Shown here: positions 35,830 to 61,000 of the stretch, in pieces
Numbering within the stretch: the first letter of the stretch is position 1
Layout: every line of letters starts with the position of its first letter
NCBI GenBank assembly: GCA_019055375.1
Contig: JAHQIW010001971.1
Coordinates: 1 to 64,000, forward strand
DNA: 64,000 nucleotides
DNA from: Parelaphostrongylus tenuis
Taxonomy: Eukaryota > Nematoda > Chromadorea > Rhabditida > Metastrongylidae
Reading direction: 5' to 3'
Made by a program: the position numbers and the translations under genes
The notes under the pieces: model-generated
Told to the model about the DNA's origin: nothing
Databases searched by the model: none
Seen by the model: the letters and a program-made list of their open reading frames with translations, nothing else

Positions 35830-38800
35830 ATGTCGGCCAGATTAGCTGCTTATTCGGCTATAGGACTATCTACAGTATGCGTGATAACTACAGTATTCTA
35901 TCTACCGATATTCATTTCAAGAGTACAATCTATACAGCATCGACTTGCCAAAAACGTCGATGAGTTCAATGTGATGGAGGTAAAGTTCGTACCAGTCAAG
36001 TCTTCTGCCAAACCCAATTGGAATGTCAGCATGATCAAACTCTTAGCAGCCTCTTCATACCTCTTCAATCAAGCGCTTTTTAGCGACCTCAAATCTTAAC
36101 AGTCCTTGCTTGAAGGGCTTGTTTTCTAGTAAAATCCACATGTTATTCAGGCAGCTAACAGAAAGTATGCCTGAGTTGTTCACAATTATTGAAGAATATA
36201 ACAAGTTATCTCAAAGCAATGCAAATTTTCTCCGAATTTATTTGCAATGCTTAAATTCAAACTCAAATTAAAGAGAATTGGTTCTTAGATTGGGATTCAC
36301 TGTGCTTTATACCTTCATACTTGGTTTTTCAATTTGCAGGAGGAGAATGCGCAGAGATCAAAGCGAATACGGAGTTAGATTCTTGCTTCTTCCACTATTT
36401 TTTCAAAATTATGTGATTAATCCTTCCATATTGAAGGCGCCGTGACCAAGTGGTTGCGGTGCTCGTCGCGGCGCGCGTGGAGTCGAGCTCCAAGACTCAC
36501 CTCTTTCCGTCAGGGAAGAAAAACGTTATATGGAACGCCACCACCAGGCTATGCTTAAGATTGCAAGGAGACATGCACGACAGTGTTCTACGTCATCCAA
36601 GAAAGAAGACGAAAAGCGAATCGAATGCTAGAAGCACTGAGATCAGCACAATAAAAAAAAGTTGTGATGACTGGTCGTGTAATAGTAATTATATTGTATT
36701 CACTCTATCAGTTTACCGACCCCTTTTGTTCTCCAATGTCCTCATTTGACGGGACTTCAGATTTGTGAGTAGCTTAGCCACGGGTGTTACTTTAGAGTTT
36801 GTCTTTTATATGGTTTTCGACTAAACTCTTCTTGACAATTTCCATAGCCCCTCTATAACCTTTAGGGCCACTCACCGAAAATACTGGGAGACTCAATTAG
36901 TCTGGAAGATGATTAAACCAACAACTTTATAGTTCATATAAGCGTATTCCACGAAATCTCGGACAACTTAGGTTCATAAAGTTTTCAGAATTTTCTCTAT
37001 CACTGCGGTAAGAAATGAGGATATTGAAAAAGAACTTTCACCATTACTGCGAAATTTCTAAAGCACTAAAAGCTTTGGTCAATTCTACGGATGAACTGCC
37101 ACTTTCAAACAATGCTAAAAAGAACATGAATAGTGTAATAAATCCATATTTTCTACACGACTCGTCATCACGGCGTTGAGCGCTTCTTGCGCAACAAAAG
37201 TCTGCAGATATTTCATACGTTGTTTAGTTGCTGCTTAAGGATGCCGTCTTTTTATGACAGCCGTAGAAATGCTGGTCTAATGGGTTCCCTTCGTAATTTT
37301 AAAGATAACCGAGCTAAAGCGTGTTGAGTGACTGCAACAGAGTGTTGGGGAAGAGGATCGAACGAGTACCCTTTTAGGACCTTGTTCCTCACACGTCACA
37401 TCACTAACTACTGCGCTAGTTTTCTTTTAGAGGCCCGGATTTGTATTCCGAGAACCTTTTTAAACAATCAAACTGCAAAATATGATAGCACTGCACACAT
37501 GCGTTGCACGGCTTGAGCCTTCACTATTCATTATGCATTTTGATAAGAAAAGTGTGAATGGGTCAGTGACAAATTGTGAAGTATCTAAACAATTACTCTA
37601 TACTTTCAATGGAGTAGTTCGTTCCTACTGGAAAAAGCTGATAATATGCCATATATAGTGATCGATTCTCAAAGTTCATTACTAGTAGTGACGGTAACTG
37701 GTGCATAGAATTGAAAATAGAGACTTATTGGAGTAGAAGTTCTTCAGCCTCTCATTGTGCCAAACTTATCTCAATTTAGTTCTTTTTAAGCTTATTATGT
37801 AAACAGATAGGCAGAAATTTTTATAAGACATTACTTAGGGCGAGATCTGGAATGACCTGAGACATGCTCGAAGCGAGGGACAATATCGAACGGTAGCAAA
37901 ACGTGAAGCCGCTTGGGAGTGCGGTAAGACTTCACAGTTTCCAGCAGCAGATTCAATCAACTAGAAACTGTCATTTGTTGTCAGAATTTAGATTGCAATC
38001 CGGAAAATACCTGTCCACCTGGTCCGAAGGGTCGTCCTGGTTATGACGGAATGGACGGTGCTCCAGGTATACCGGGAGAGCCAGGAATTCCTGGAGCTCC
38101 AGGAATCACCGTGGAGATCCAAGTCAAAGCAGGCGATTGTCGAGTATGTCCGCCTGGACCGAAGGGACCCATAGGTGCGTCAGTGATTTCATTTAAAAAA
38201 ATTTTATTTCTCAAATTTGAGAAATATACAAGAAATCTAGATGGAACGATCAAGTTCTTGGGAGAAACAAGCGACTAAATTCGGGCGCGGCACACCGCGA
38301 GCACAATTTTTATGATCTCAACATTTATAAGTGAGATACATGCTTATTTTATTATTGCAGAAGCACCTATGATATGGAAAGCAAACTTGCTCATATGTTT
38401 GTCACCATTTTTATGACATTATCCTCTTGCTCAAGCACGTTTTTAGATTTATGGTATGCTTTAGGATATCCTGGACAGCCTGGTCCACAGGGTCTCCCAG
38501 GTGTGGCAGGACCTCAAGGAAACGAAGGTCGTCCCGGAAGCGAAGGTGTCGTAGGACCACCAGGACCAAGCGGTCCTGAGGGAGAACCAGGAAAAGATGG
38601 AGAAATGGGCCTACCTGGAGCAGACGGTGTTCGTGGAGAGAAAGGGCCAGCAGGTCCACCAGGTCTAAAAGGACTCGTAGGGCCAAGAGGATATCCAGGA
38701 AACTCTGGACCACCAGGACAACCTGGTATGATCGGACCACCCGGTGAACAAGGTCCAGCTGGAAAACCAGGTAATCAGATGTACTTGTAATTAGTGCCAT

Positions 38801-38956
38801 TGGCAGGAGGCTTAGAAGATGTCTAATGTCATTCGGTTTGCAGGAGCGCCCGGTTATCCTGGTAGCGTTGGTAACTATGGCGAGCCTGGAACTCCAGGAA
38901 AAGATGCGGAGTATTGTCAGTGTCCTTTGAGAACACAACATTCAAAAAAGGCTTAG
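35830..38956 (+). CDS. Cuticle collagen
   Basis: Structural collagen of the nematode cuticle, secreted by the hypodermis and cross-linked into trimers. Exons 35830-35979, 37839-37923, 37992-38174, 38465-38770 and 38844-38956 join in phase to exactly 278 codons plus stop. Residues 1-50 form the Col_cuticle_N domain ([20 protein letters not shown]) with a membrane/signal segment at about 10-32. A basic cleavage site RTVAKR lies at 67-72, fitting the subtilisin-like processing site of this family. Cysteines at 78, 80 and 86 precede a short Gly-X-Y block. An interruption with GDCRVC (126-131) follows, then a long Gly-X-Y block to about 260, then CQC and a basic tail. I chose the ATG at 35830 because the conserved domain starts there; an in-frame ATG at 35725 would add 35 atypical residues. 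Intron 1 is 1.86 kb and carries SINEs. Confidence 0.93.
36435..36676 (+). repeat. tRNA-derived SINE, family A, in collagen intron 1
   Basis: Head GGCGCCGTGACCAAGTGGTTGC resembles a class II tRNA A box. The GTGGAGTCGAGCTCCAAGACT stretch is the worn B-box region. The body has GGAACGCCA and ends with GTGATGACTGG. It lies in the same sense as the host gene and far from its splice sites. Confidence 0.75.
37320..37440 (-). repeat. tRNA-derived SINE fragment in collagen intron 1
   Basis: Minus strand: TAGCGCAGTAGTTAGTGATG (A-box-like), then TCGTTCGATCCTC (B-box-like) and CAACACTCTGTTGCAGTCA, shared with other SINE bodies in the window. Confidence 0.55.
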
Positions 38957-39196
38957 AAAGTGCTTTCAATGCTGGAGCTTTTTTTTCGAAATCCTATGCT
39001 CGGACTCATTTGATAAAAATTTGCAAAAGCGTAAAAAAAACACTGCACATTAAGATATTGTCATCCACTTTCCCCTAATATTTCGATATATACTATGTTG
39101 AGCCAAAGAATGGTCTGTTCACTACGAAAAATGTGTTGCAAGGAGATATGAACTGATTTTTCTACAGCAATGGCGGCGCTCAAATTGTCGAATATA
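38957..39196. other. Collagen 3' flank
   Basis: AT-rich. I see no canonical AATAAA close to the collagen stop; GATAAA near 39013 is the nearest candidate poly(A) signal. Nothing else is recognised before the mariner relic. Confidence 0.3.
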
Positions 39197-40110
39197 TTAG
39201 GCGGGTGCAAATGTAATGGCGCTCTAGACCGTGAATTTTCAAATCGTTGTAGCTAGGCTCAAACAAATCTTTAGCAATTAAAATAGAAATCATTGAATCA
39301 ACACATATTTACAAAAGAGAATTAAAATTGCCTATTCCTGTAGCATGAAAATTGATGCCTCAGAATCCGGCCAACTCTTGGGATACACTTTCTGCACCAT
39401 GTTGATTGCAGAAGCTTTTTTCCTACAGAAAGCTGTCGAGATGCTTGAAGTGGTGGTCAGAGGGATCGGAGGCCGGCAAATATGTAGTTTGAGGCATAAT
39501 TCGTAGCCCAATTTATTAAACGTTTGAAGCGTTCGTTGTGCGAAGCGTGACTTTCAACCGACTGTGAAAAATCCTTTCGCATCAACTTTTTTATGTCCTA
39601 ACTTGCTTCAAATGGAGATAATGATAAATTGTCACGATTTAGTTTTTTGCAACACCGTGTACTCTTAAAAAAATCAGCTTCAGTGGTTGCTTATCTCATG
39701 GCTTTTGATGAGGCTGATACAAAAATATTTGCGCTTCATGCTGTTGAAAAGGAGGTTAAGATGCGTCCTCCTTTTGTAAACTTCTTGAACCACCACTGCA
39801 CTAACGTTCGTTAGCATTTCTTGGGCAAAACTCGTCATTGATGTCGCGAGCTATCGCTGTTGCTTTACAATTCATTTTGAGCTCACGATCTGAAACAGCA
39901 ATTGCTTTTGCGCCAGCCAACATCATTTCCGTAGTCTAAAATAAATATAAAATAAACAGTAAATAATACGTCATTAACAACAAATCATAGAGCGGGAAAT
40001 GCGCATCGGAATAATTCATAAAATAAGCACATTATTACAAGAATTAAGTGAAATATTAAACGACAAATTTCAACAATGCATAAATAACCATTACTTTTGA
40101 GTCAACTTAA
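39197..40110 (-). mobile_element. mariner element with internal deletion
   Basis: The left end TTAGGCGGGTGCAAATGTAA is an inverted copy of the right end, which on the minus strand reads TTAAGTTGACTCAAAAGTAA. Both match the cecropia/Hsmar1-type mariner terminus (TTAGGTTGGTGCAAAAGTAA). TA lies outside both ends (39195-39196, 40111-40112). The minus strand encodes worn transposase: ATAIARDINDEF..NANER then WWFKKF (N-terminal helix-turn-helix), and near 39400-39540 C-terminal remnants after the DDD domain. At 914 bp it lacks roughly a third of the usual 1.3 kb. Confidence 0.85.
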
Positions 40111-40699
40111 TAATTGCTCCCGATGAAGCTCAAGACGAAAGTGAGGAAGGATTGTGGATGTGTGAATTTACAACGAGTGCAGATGTCGGTGGAGCTCCTT
40201 GTGATCCGCTGACGTATCAGCAGTCACTCTGTAGTGTCGGGTCGTAGTAGACATTTCCAAAACAAGAAAGACTTTTCCTGATTCTACAAAAAACCATTAT
40301 CTATAGTTCTACTACAAAGCACGGATAGTAAGTTATATGCTTGATTTGTTATATTTTTGCTTTATCATAATGGGAAAGGATCTCAAACCGATGGCACTTG
40401 GAAAAGTTCTAAGTAGAGATAATATGCGGCATCAAAGGCAGAGCATAGGGCATTAGATGTCGTGTACGAACCGTGCAACTCAAACGTGGGTAATTAAACC
40501 TTTGTAATAATATTTATAATAGTTACAACACAAGCAAACACTAACACTAAAGTAACAGTAACACTAGATTAGTAATGTGCGCACAGCCTCGAAATTATAT
40601 ACAAACCCATGATTATTCTGCAAGATCTCTGATATTGACTCAGTCAGTACGCCAGTTTGTACGAACAGTGCGCCTGAAAATACAAATAAACTCAATGAT

Positions 40700-40812
40700 G
40701 TAGAGTGTTGCACAAAAACGTTTGCATCAGCCGGGAATCGAACCCAGATCTTACTCTTTCCGGAAACATGTGCTAAATCATTGCACCACCTACGTTTTTG
40801 CTGCACTACTCA
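40700..40812 (-). repeat. tRNA-derived SINE, family C
   Basis: Minus strand: GTAGGTGGTGCAATGATTTA (A-box-like), then GGGTTCGATTCCCGGCTGAT (a clear B box) and GCAAACGTTTTTGTGCAACA. The head to B-box spacing is tRNA-like, but the acceptor stem does not close. Confidence 0.7.
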
Positions 40813-41630
40813 AATACGGCATTCAAAAGAACATGAATAAACAGCTCATGTCTTATGGATGAGAACGATCACAGACATTCAACTATCAAATAACAGATAC
40901 AGGTTTATCTATACTACATCTAGCAAGTTGTAGACCTAAAGTGGGTTAGAGAGTGGCTAAGCTTGATGACGTGTTGTGAAGGCAAGAACTTAACCTAATT
41001 GAGAGAATGAGGAATAGGACAATTTAGATTAAATAGAAAATCAAGACGAAGATAAGAGAAGCGTGTTGGCAGTGTGAGCACTCGATGGTCGACTGTCGCC
41101 TTCTACTGTCCGTCTCGAGGCGGCCGGTGCTAAGTCGGCCGCTGGATTGGTTGGTCATGCCGAACGTAGTCTACCCTCGACGCATCCATATGCACTTCTG
41201 GGACCGTTCGTTATTACCTTTTGGCCTTTCTTTGGATACGTATGCAGTTGTTTGGTTCGTGTACTGCTCGACGTATAGATATTGAACTTGGTATTGCCTA
41301 TCGAGTTATTGAGGCCAAGAAGTCGCGTGATGGATTAAATAAATACTATTCGCTAGGAAAGTATCTGGACGTCAACCGACTTTATTAGAAAGGATGTCAT
41401 TTTCATGATGAAAGAGTTAATCTCTAAGAGTTTTCTATCATAATCTTTAGTTCTATTTGCACACACCACTTATACTCACAAGCATATATTGCACAAACAT
41501 TAATATATCTTGAAGTCAATTCAAACACTAGCATGACTATTCTAGGTTCTTTAAAATTCTAATATGTGCATTAGTTTCTTTGGATATTGAGCGGATTCCA
41601 AAAGGTTGATAGCAAACTTTATTCGTTTAA

Positions 41631-41657
41631 CATTTCGACGTCTTCATCTTCTTCAGA
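41631..41657 (-). ncRNA. Hammerhead-like core, PLE type
   Basis: Minus strand: CUGAAGA, A, hairpin GAUG AAGA CGUC, then GAAAU. The hairpin has four pairs including one G-U. Both conserved halves are intact apart from the base after GAAA. Confidence 0.45.
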
Positions 41658-42051
41658 ACCCTTGGTTAGGGGATCGCCCACAGTCGTTCTGTTCGTCTTC
41701 ATTGTCGTTCGTCGTCTCCCTACGTGGCCTATGTATACTATTTTATGTTGTTTTGTGCTTTATATTAAATGGAAATCCTTTGATGAATAAATCAGGCTAC
41801 TAAAAAATATTTTTCAATAGCTATAGTGATATCGAAGTTTTTGCAGTACTTTGAAAAAAAATTCACAAAAAGTGAACCACGAAAAGCAAAACCATCATAT
41901 TAGAAACAAAGCTAAGCTTGAGAGGTTGAAAACTTTGACGTGAGTCAAATGAGATACTCGACTTAGATTTTTTTTGTATCATTCATTTGCCATAAATAAC
42001 ATTTAAAGAAACACCTGGCATATGCTTTATTTATTTCCTGCACTTTGATAT

Positions 42052-42297
42052 CCGTCATCACAGTGCACTTGCCCTTCAATGTGCGGATTCCAGTGCTTCT
42101 AATATTCCATCATTTTTTCGTCTTCTTCTTGAAAGTCGTAGAGTACTGGTTGAGCGCGTCTCCTTACAATCTCGAGAATTGCCTTGCTGTGGGGTTCCTT
42201 AGCGTGTCTGTTGATTGACTGCCGCAGAGTGTTGCGGGTGGAGTTCGGCACCACGCGCGTTGCGACGTGCAACATAACCACTCGGCAACGGCGCTCA
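42052..42297 (-). repeat. tRNA-derived SINE, family A
   Basis: Minus strand head GCCGTTGCCGAGTGGTTATG is a clear A box. It is followed by the GCGCGTGGTGCCGAACTCC region and a body with AACACTCTGCGGCAG, ending TGTGATGACGG. Confidence 0.8.
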
Positions 42298-42887
42298 GAA
42301 ATGTTGTATTTGCTAGTAAAAACGAGGCAACCGAGTTCTTGACACTTGCTTATTGAACCTAATCCCATGATTACTAGGGTTTTGATAGAGCCTTAACCCG
42401 TTATGGAGGATTAATATTTGGATTCGCTTTGCACAGTACTCGTCCATTTTTTTTTGTTCTAAAATCGCATTAACTTGAAGTTCTCGTAGATATGACCACC
42501 ACAATGTTGGGGTACGTGTAAAACTTGAAATTTAACGTCTTTGTATCAGACTCAAATCGCTACTATACCTTTTCGAGAGAGCGCACGATGGTACAACAGC
42601 ATTGATGCCATTTCTCGGATTATTATCCAATTGTGTTATAATCCATCTCGTGGTTGTCAGTTATTAATCGTCACGAAATTGATTTAGGTGCGTTAAACGC
42701 CAGCTAAACCGAGTCCATAAACTGAACTTCTTATTTACCATATAACTTTCTCAAATTCATAACGGCACGGTGCAATATGGCTTGCATCGTATGTACATTA
42801 AAACAAGGATCAGAGGCTTTATGTCTGATTACGAATCAATCCCTTTCCGAAAGTTACACGAGGTTAGTGTATCTTATTTGATAGCGA

Positions 42888-42925
42888 TGGCTGACAGTAC
42901 GGCGACTTCGCCTTGCACAGAGCCC
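42888..42925 (-). ncRNA. Decayed hammerhead-like core, PLE type
   Basis: Minus strand: GGGCTCTGTGCAAGGCGAAG, TCGCCGTACTGTCAGCC. The hairpin GGCGA/TCGCC is intact; both core halves are mutated. A second, plus-strand motif lies at 43131-43158 (CUAAUGA, hairpin GC GAU GC region, GAAACGUACG). The two motifs face outward across 200 bases. Confidence 0.35.
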
Positions 42926-43130
42926 AGACGTGCTATATAAGACAATATCTATTTGTTCAGTTGACATACCTTACATATGGCGAGGACTATTCCAGGAATT
43001 AGTTCAGTCGTCTACCACCCATCTATGAAAATCTTTTTCAAGCTTCAACACAATGCGATGAACTTGTCTTGAGTCTTTTCGAGATTTTAAATGGTCTGTG
43101 GCTTACCATCTCCATATATGGGACGCACGG

Positions 43131-43158
43131 CTAATGATTGCGATGCCGTCGAAACGTA
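43131..43158 (+). ncRNA. Hammerhead-like core
   Basis: CTAATGA (43131-43137), then TTGCGATGCCGTC able to fold around GAT, then GAAACGTACG. One conserved base is lost (G5 to A). Confidence 0.35.
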
Positions 43159-44026
43159 CGTAAAATTATAATTAAGTTCTAAAACGAGGTTCTAAGAAAC
43201 AATTGATAAAATGGGAAGATTTATCACTAAACTCCTTATATGGTGAAAGACAGCGGTGTGTTGCTACACATAATGAATGACTGATGAACTTTACTCGTAA
43301 TAGCAAATATATCGTAGATGAATATTATATGTGATATTCAGATACTCTCTACTTTTATTTGTTTATGGATTGTTGAAATTGATCGAAGAAGTCTTATAGG
43401 CTTTTTTGCACGCGGGACAGAAAGGGATAATGACGCCGCATTTGGGGAGGTAGGGAGAATCCTGAAACAGGAGTCATAAACGTCTATTCCCTACCCCCTT
43501 GAGGCCCTTTGAGTGATTTTCGAAAATCCAAAAATGAATGAAAGGAAGAGTGTCTGAGCATCACATATGACACGACGCCTATCTCAAACTGATTTGCTAG
43601 TCCGAGTAAGGTTCTTTGTTTATGGTTTGTGGCAATACACCAATCACCTTTACCATGTCAGTAGCTAAATTGTGAATTTGACAAAATAGGCAAACATCTG
43701 TATTGATTTTTGCATCAGATTTCCACTAGATATAAGAAGTCGTAGCTGAGTAATTATATGTGGTATGAAATAGTGCCTCTACAATCCGAGGGAGACGAAA
43801 TTACTGGAGCGTCACAGTCATTGATAGGAAAAAAGTGTACCAACGTCGCACAAAATTCAATAGAAGACAGTTCGTAGCATTATCGTCGAGGTTCAGTGAA
43901 ATACGAGGTTTTGATTGATCGACGAAAGTTTTTCCTCTGGTGGTGATATACAGTATCTGTTAGATTTATGATTAAAGCGCGATTCTGGTGATGGGAAATT
44001 TACTTCACTTTATTTTGCTTTATTTG

Positions 44027-44275
44027 ATCCATCATCACAGTGTTTTCTCTTTTTTCACTATGTGGATCCCAATAGTTCTAGCATTTAATTCGTTCTTCAT
44101 CTTTTTTTATGAACGGCGTAGAATACTGGTTGAGCGAGTCTTTTTGCAATCTCAAGGATAGTCTTGCTCTGGCGTTCCATAGGACGTTGTTGTTGACTGT
44201 CGGTGAGAAGTGGGGGTGGAGCTCGGCTCCGCGCGCACCGTGACCAACATCACAACCACTCGGCCAAGGCGCCCC
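44027..44275 (-). repeat. tRNA-derived SINE, family A
   Basis: Best head of the family: minus-strand GGGGCGCCTTGGCCGAGTGG, TTGTGATG, then GCGCGCGGAGCCGAGCTCC. The body carries GGAACGCCAGAGCAAGAC and ends TGTGATGATGG. Confidence 0.85.
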
Positions 44276-45132
44276 GATAGTAGATTACATGGTGGTAATT
44301 TGAGAGTAAAGTTATAAAAATCTAACTTCTGAAAGAACAAGGTCAGTGCAGTATCTATTCAACAATATAAAACTTTTCTCATGGTAATATGGTATATTCA
44401 CCCATATTGATCCGATACGGCGTTACACTTTTAGTCAGGAAACCTCCGTGCTTTGTTGACCTCATGAGAAGTAACTCAATTATTGCCACACAAGTTTACA
44501 AACTGCCTATAACTTTATCGAACTTGTTCTAACAATAGTTCTTTAATACCATGAAAAATTTCTACGTGTGTACATAAAGCAACTCCTATATTACTTTGAA
44601 GTGCAACATCTCAATAGTACTTATAAAGACCATCAAAACTTAACCGAAACATGTTCTCCTTTATCTGGACAACTTTTTAGCTTTCGTCTCGGGCTCCGGT
44701 GTTCAACCAACTTTTTGCTAATGTCTGTAATCTTTACGAAAGTATTTCAATCAATTGTGGATCAAGAAGAAAATTTGAAGAAAACAGTGGTAGCTTCTAA
44801 ATTTTCAGAAGGTTGGAATTTCGCTTCGAGTCAAAGTAGTATTCAAATTTTGTAAACTTGTAGAAAATAGTTCAGTAGCACTGCACTCATTTAGAGCAAA
44901 AATATGCCGTAATGGATGTTGTAGGATCCACTTTCAACTAATGTATCAAGATTTCAGCACAGAGTAAAAAAACAATCAATAATCTGAATATTTGGAGTAG
45001 AAAAGTACAAATACAATTATCTGATATTCACACAAGAGCTAGAATTAGTTCATCTGGAAGAATTCCATGCAACTATCTATAACTTGAGAGGTAGTCGCTA
45101 AATTTTGAAGTTATGCCCCCTTACTGAGGTTA

Positions 45133-57862
<12,730 letters not shown>

Positions 57863-58014
57863 CTAGAAAAAAATAAAGCAGTTATTTGTTCATCATCTTG
57901 ATTGCAGCAATAGAAAACATTGTGTAACAGAAACAAAAATCGAGCAAAAGGAGTTCGTAAAGAGGCCAAAAAAAGCAAATTCCGTCAACTAAACGTTAAG
58001 TGATCAAACCAGAC

Positions 58015-61000
58015 CGTATAATTTATGTAGTCTATTTGACCGCAGACCGGAGGTTGGCGAGCAGTGGGGCTGCGACAGGGACTTCGCGATACAGTATCAC
58101 AATCTGAAACAACCAAATTTTAAAGAGTGAAATAATAAATGTATATTTAAGGATGTTGAGTGATAGGCAAAACTCTGACTTTAGTTGGAAGTTAAACCCA
58201 GGTCTAACCCCTACTGGGGCGCTGCTCAGCCTTGGGTATGTATCACCACCTGTATCACCTCTCGTCCCGTTGATCGTCGAGTGAATCGAGCGGGTACCAG
58301 CAACTCTTCCATTTTTCCCTATCGCGTGCAAGAGTAGCCCAGTGGGTCCTCCTTGCTCTAGGAATTCGCTGAGCATCATATCATTCTTCCATCGCTTTCG
58401 TGAAGAAATCGGACCAACGGGTCAGTGGTCTTCCTTTAGAGCGCTTGACGTCCCGAGGAATCCAGTCGGTAACGGCTCTCGTCCATCGGTTGTCGTTGAA
58501 GCGCATCACGTGTCCGGCCCACCTTATTTTCGATATCCTGGCGTGTAGAACGGCGTCTCTGATTTTCGATCGTTGACGTAGGTCGGAACTTCGGATCCTT
58601 TCTCTCATTTGCGAAATACGAGATACTCCTAGCATCGACCTTTCGACTGCGCGTTCGATAACGGCAAGTGATCTTTCATCCTGCTTACGTAGCGACCAGG
58701 TTTCTGCTGCATACGTTAGGGCAGGGATAATTGTCGAGTCGAAAAGGTGGGCACGGAGTCGGATGTTCTTTGTCCTCTTCACTACATCTTCGATGCTCTT
58801 AAACGTTCCCCAAGCCGCTCGTTTCCTTCTGCTCAACTCTGGGGCTAGGTCGTTCATCATGTTGATTTCACGACCTAGATAGATGTAACTGGAGCATTCG
58901 GAAATTGTCGTTCCGTTGAGCTTGAATGGGGCATTAGAAACCCATCCGTTCCTCATGAACATTGTTTTCGTTAGATTCAGTTGAAGACCGATCTTTCTAC
59001 AGGCGTTATCGAAATCAGTCAACATTCGTTCCGCTTGGCTGATGTTTGGTGTTATGAGAACGATATCGTCAGCAAAGCGAAGATGGTTTAATTGTCGACC
59101 GTCAATTTTCACTCCCATTTCGTCCCATTCTAATGTTCGCATGACGTTTTGTAGGGTGGCAGTGAATAGTTTTGGCGATATTGTATCGCCTTGTCGAACC
59201 CCTCTTCTTACGTCAATGGTGATATTGTTGTGGAATGGAGATATTCTGGTCGTGAAATCTTTATAAAGCTCACGAAGGATCATTATGTACCGAGTAGGGA
59301 CGCCCTGGTTATCCAGAGCCTCTATAACCGCTTCTGTTTCCACTGAATCAAAGGCTTTTTTCAGATCGATAAAAGTGAGACAGAGTGGTTGTTTGTACTC
59401 TCGCGAAACTTCAATGAGTCTTGTGATCGTGTGGATGTGGTCCATGGTACTAAATCCTTTTCTGAACCCTGCTTGTTCGCATGGCTGTCCTTCGTCCAGT
59501 GTTCTGTCAATCCTGTTCAGGATGACTCGAGTAAAGAGTTTATAGACAACGGACAGCAAGCAGATTGGGCGATAATTGCCTATGTCGTGAAGGTCTCCCT
59601 TTTTGAACAACAATACGGTCTTGCTGGTTTTCCATTGAATAGGGACCTTGCATTCTGACAGGTAGCGAGTGAAGAGCCGAGCCAGGGTGTTGATGAGAAC
59701 TGGCGGCAGGTTCTTCAGGTGTTCTGGTCTAATCCTGTCTGGACCGGGTGTTGTTCTGTTTTTTACCGACGATATAGCATGTCGGATTTCGGAAGGAAGG
59801 ACCGGTGGAACGACATATTCGTCCTCTTTCAATTTATATGACGGTAAGAGAACATGGCTAGCGAAGAGATCCGAGTAGTACTGGTGGATGATTTTCTCCA
59901 TAGCCCTTCTGGAAGCTGTAAGTGTCCCGTCAGGGTATCGGAGTGCAATCATCTTGGTCTTATAGTTGGCAAAGCCTCGCTGGGCTTTGCGAATGCTCTT
60001 CCCAGCTTCTGCAGCTTCTGCCATAACTGCTGCTCTTCTCTCTTTAAGGTCTTCTTTATCGCTTCTCTGCATCGTTTCGCAAGTTCGGACGTAAGGTTTC
60101 GGTTGCCTGCGGCTCGTGCGATTCCACGTTGACGTATCAGCTCGAGTGTCTGCGGAGACAAGCGTCTCTTCGTGACCTTAGGACTTTCGGCTTTTTTAGC
60201 GCCAACGTGAAGATATTCAACGAGTCGATCGTAATCTTCGTCGATGTTGTCGACAACGGTATCTTCCCAAGAGCCGACTAATGATTTGAATACATCCCAG
60301 TTTATGGTAGTTCTGGGACTTCGTTGTTTGAATTTAGCGGCTTTCTCTCCTCTCCTCGAAAATCGGAACGTTGCGCGAAGGAGGCGATGGTCTGATCCCG
60401 TGTAGAACTTGGGAACAACAGCGACGTCGGTCAGGCAAAACCTTCGATTTACTATGATGTGATCTATTTCGTTATGGTACTCTCCATTGGGAGACTCCCA
60501 CGTCCATCGCTGAGAGAGAGGCTTTTGGAATTGCGAGTTACCATGGATGGTTTGGGTCGTCATGATAAACTCGGATAGCCTCTCACCCTGTTCATTCCAT
60601 TCTAGTCCGTGGGTCCCTATGTGACGTTCTTCAGACGTTCTTCTAGGTCCAATTTTTGCGTTAAAATCTCCGACAATGACCTTGAAGAATGTATGATCTT
60701 CTCTGGAGAATTTTTCGAGGTCCATATAGAACGCTTCGACTTCGTCTTCGTCATAGCTTGATGTTGGTGCGTAAGCAACGAAGATGGTCAAAGCCGGCAT
60801 TGAACCACATCGTTTCAACCGTAATCGTCCGATGCGGGTTGTTAGTTGTTCGAACGAATCAATGTTCACGGTCAAATTCGATTTGACGAGGACGCCAACG
60901 CCACCGACACCTCTGCGATCGCATGTTCCAAGGAACAGTTCTTCTCCGGTGTCATAGACTGCGTGAAAAGGATGGCGCCTTCTCGTCTCAGCCAGGCCAA

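Noticed and set aside
38411..38941. 176-codon minus-strand frame over the collagen
   Set aside because: It mirrors the Gly-X-Y repeats of the plus-strand collagen exons.
40700..40812. tRNA gene
   Set aside because: A and B boxes are present, but no acceptor or anticodon stem closes, and related copies occur elsewhere with the same body, so it is a SINE. The same applies to 7.7, 9.7, 19.8, 44.2, 53.5 and 63.3 kb.
58032..58379. 115-codon minus-strand frame next to the RTE
   Set aside because: It is an out-of-frame reading of the RTE 3' coding end and tail; the true frame there gives RRTHWA-type RTE residues.
59949..60072. Programmed frameshift between RTE endonuclease and reverse transcriptase
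   Set aside because: RTE elements normally use one continuous frame and no slippery site or pseudoknot is evident; a one-base deletion explains the shift better.
59042..60132. Plus-strand frames inside the RTE
   Set aside because: They are antisense shadows of the reverse transcriptase, which has its full set of motifs on the minus strand.
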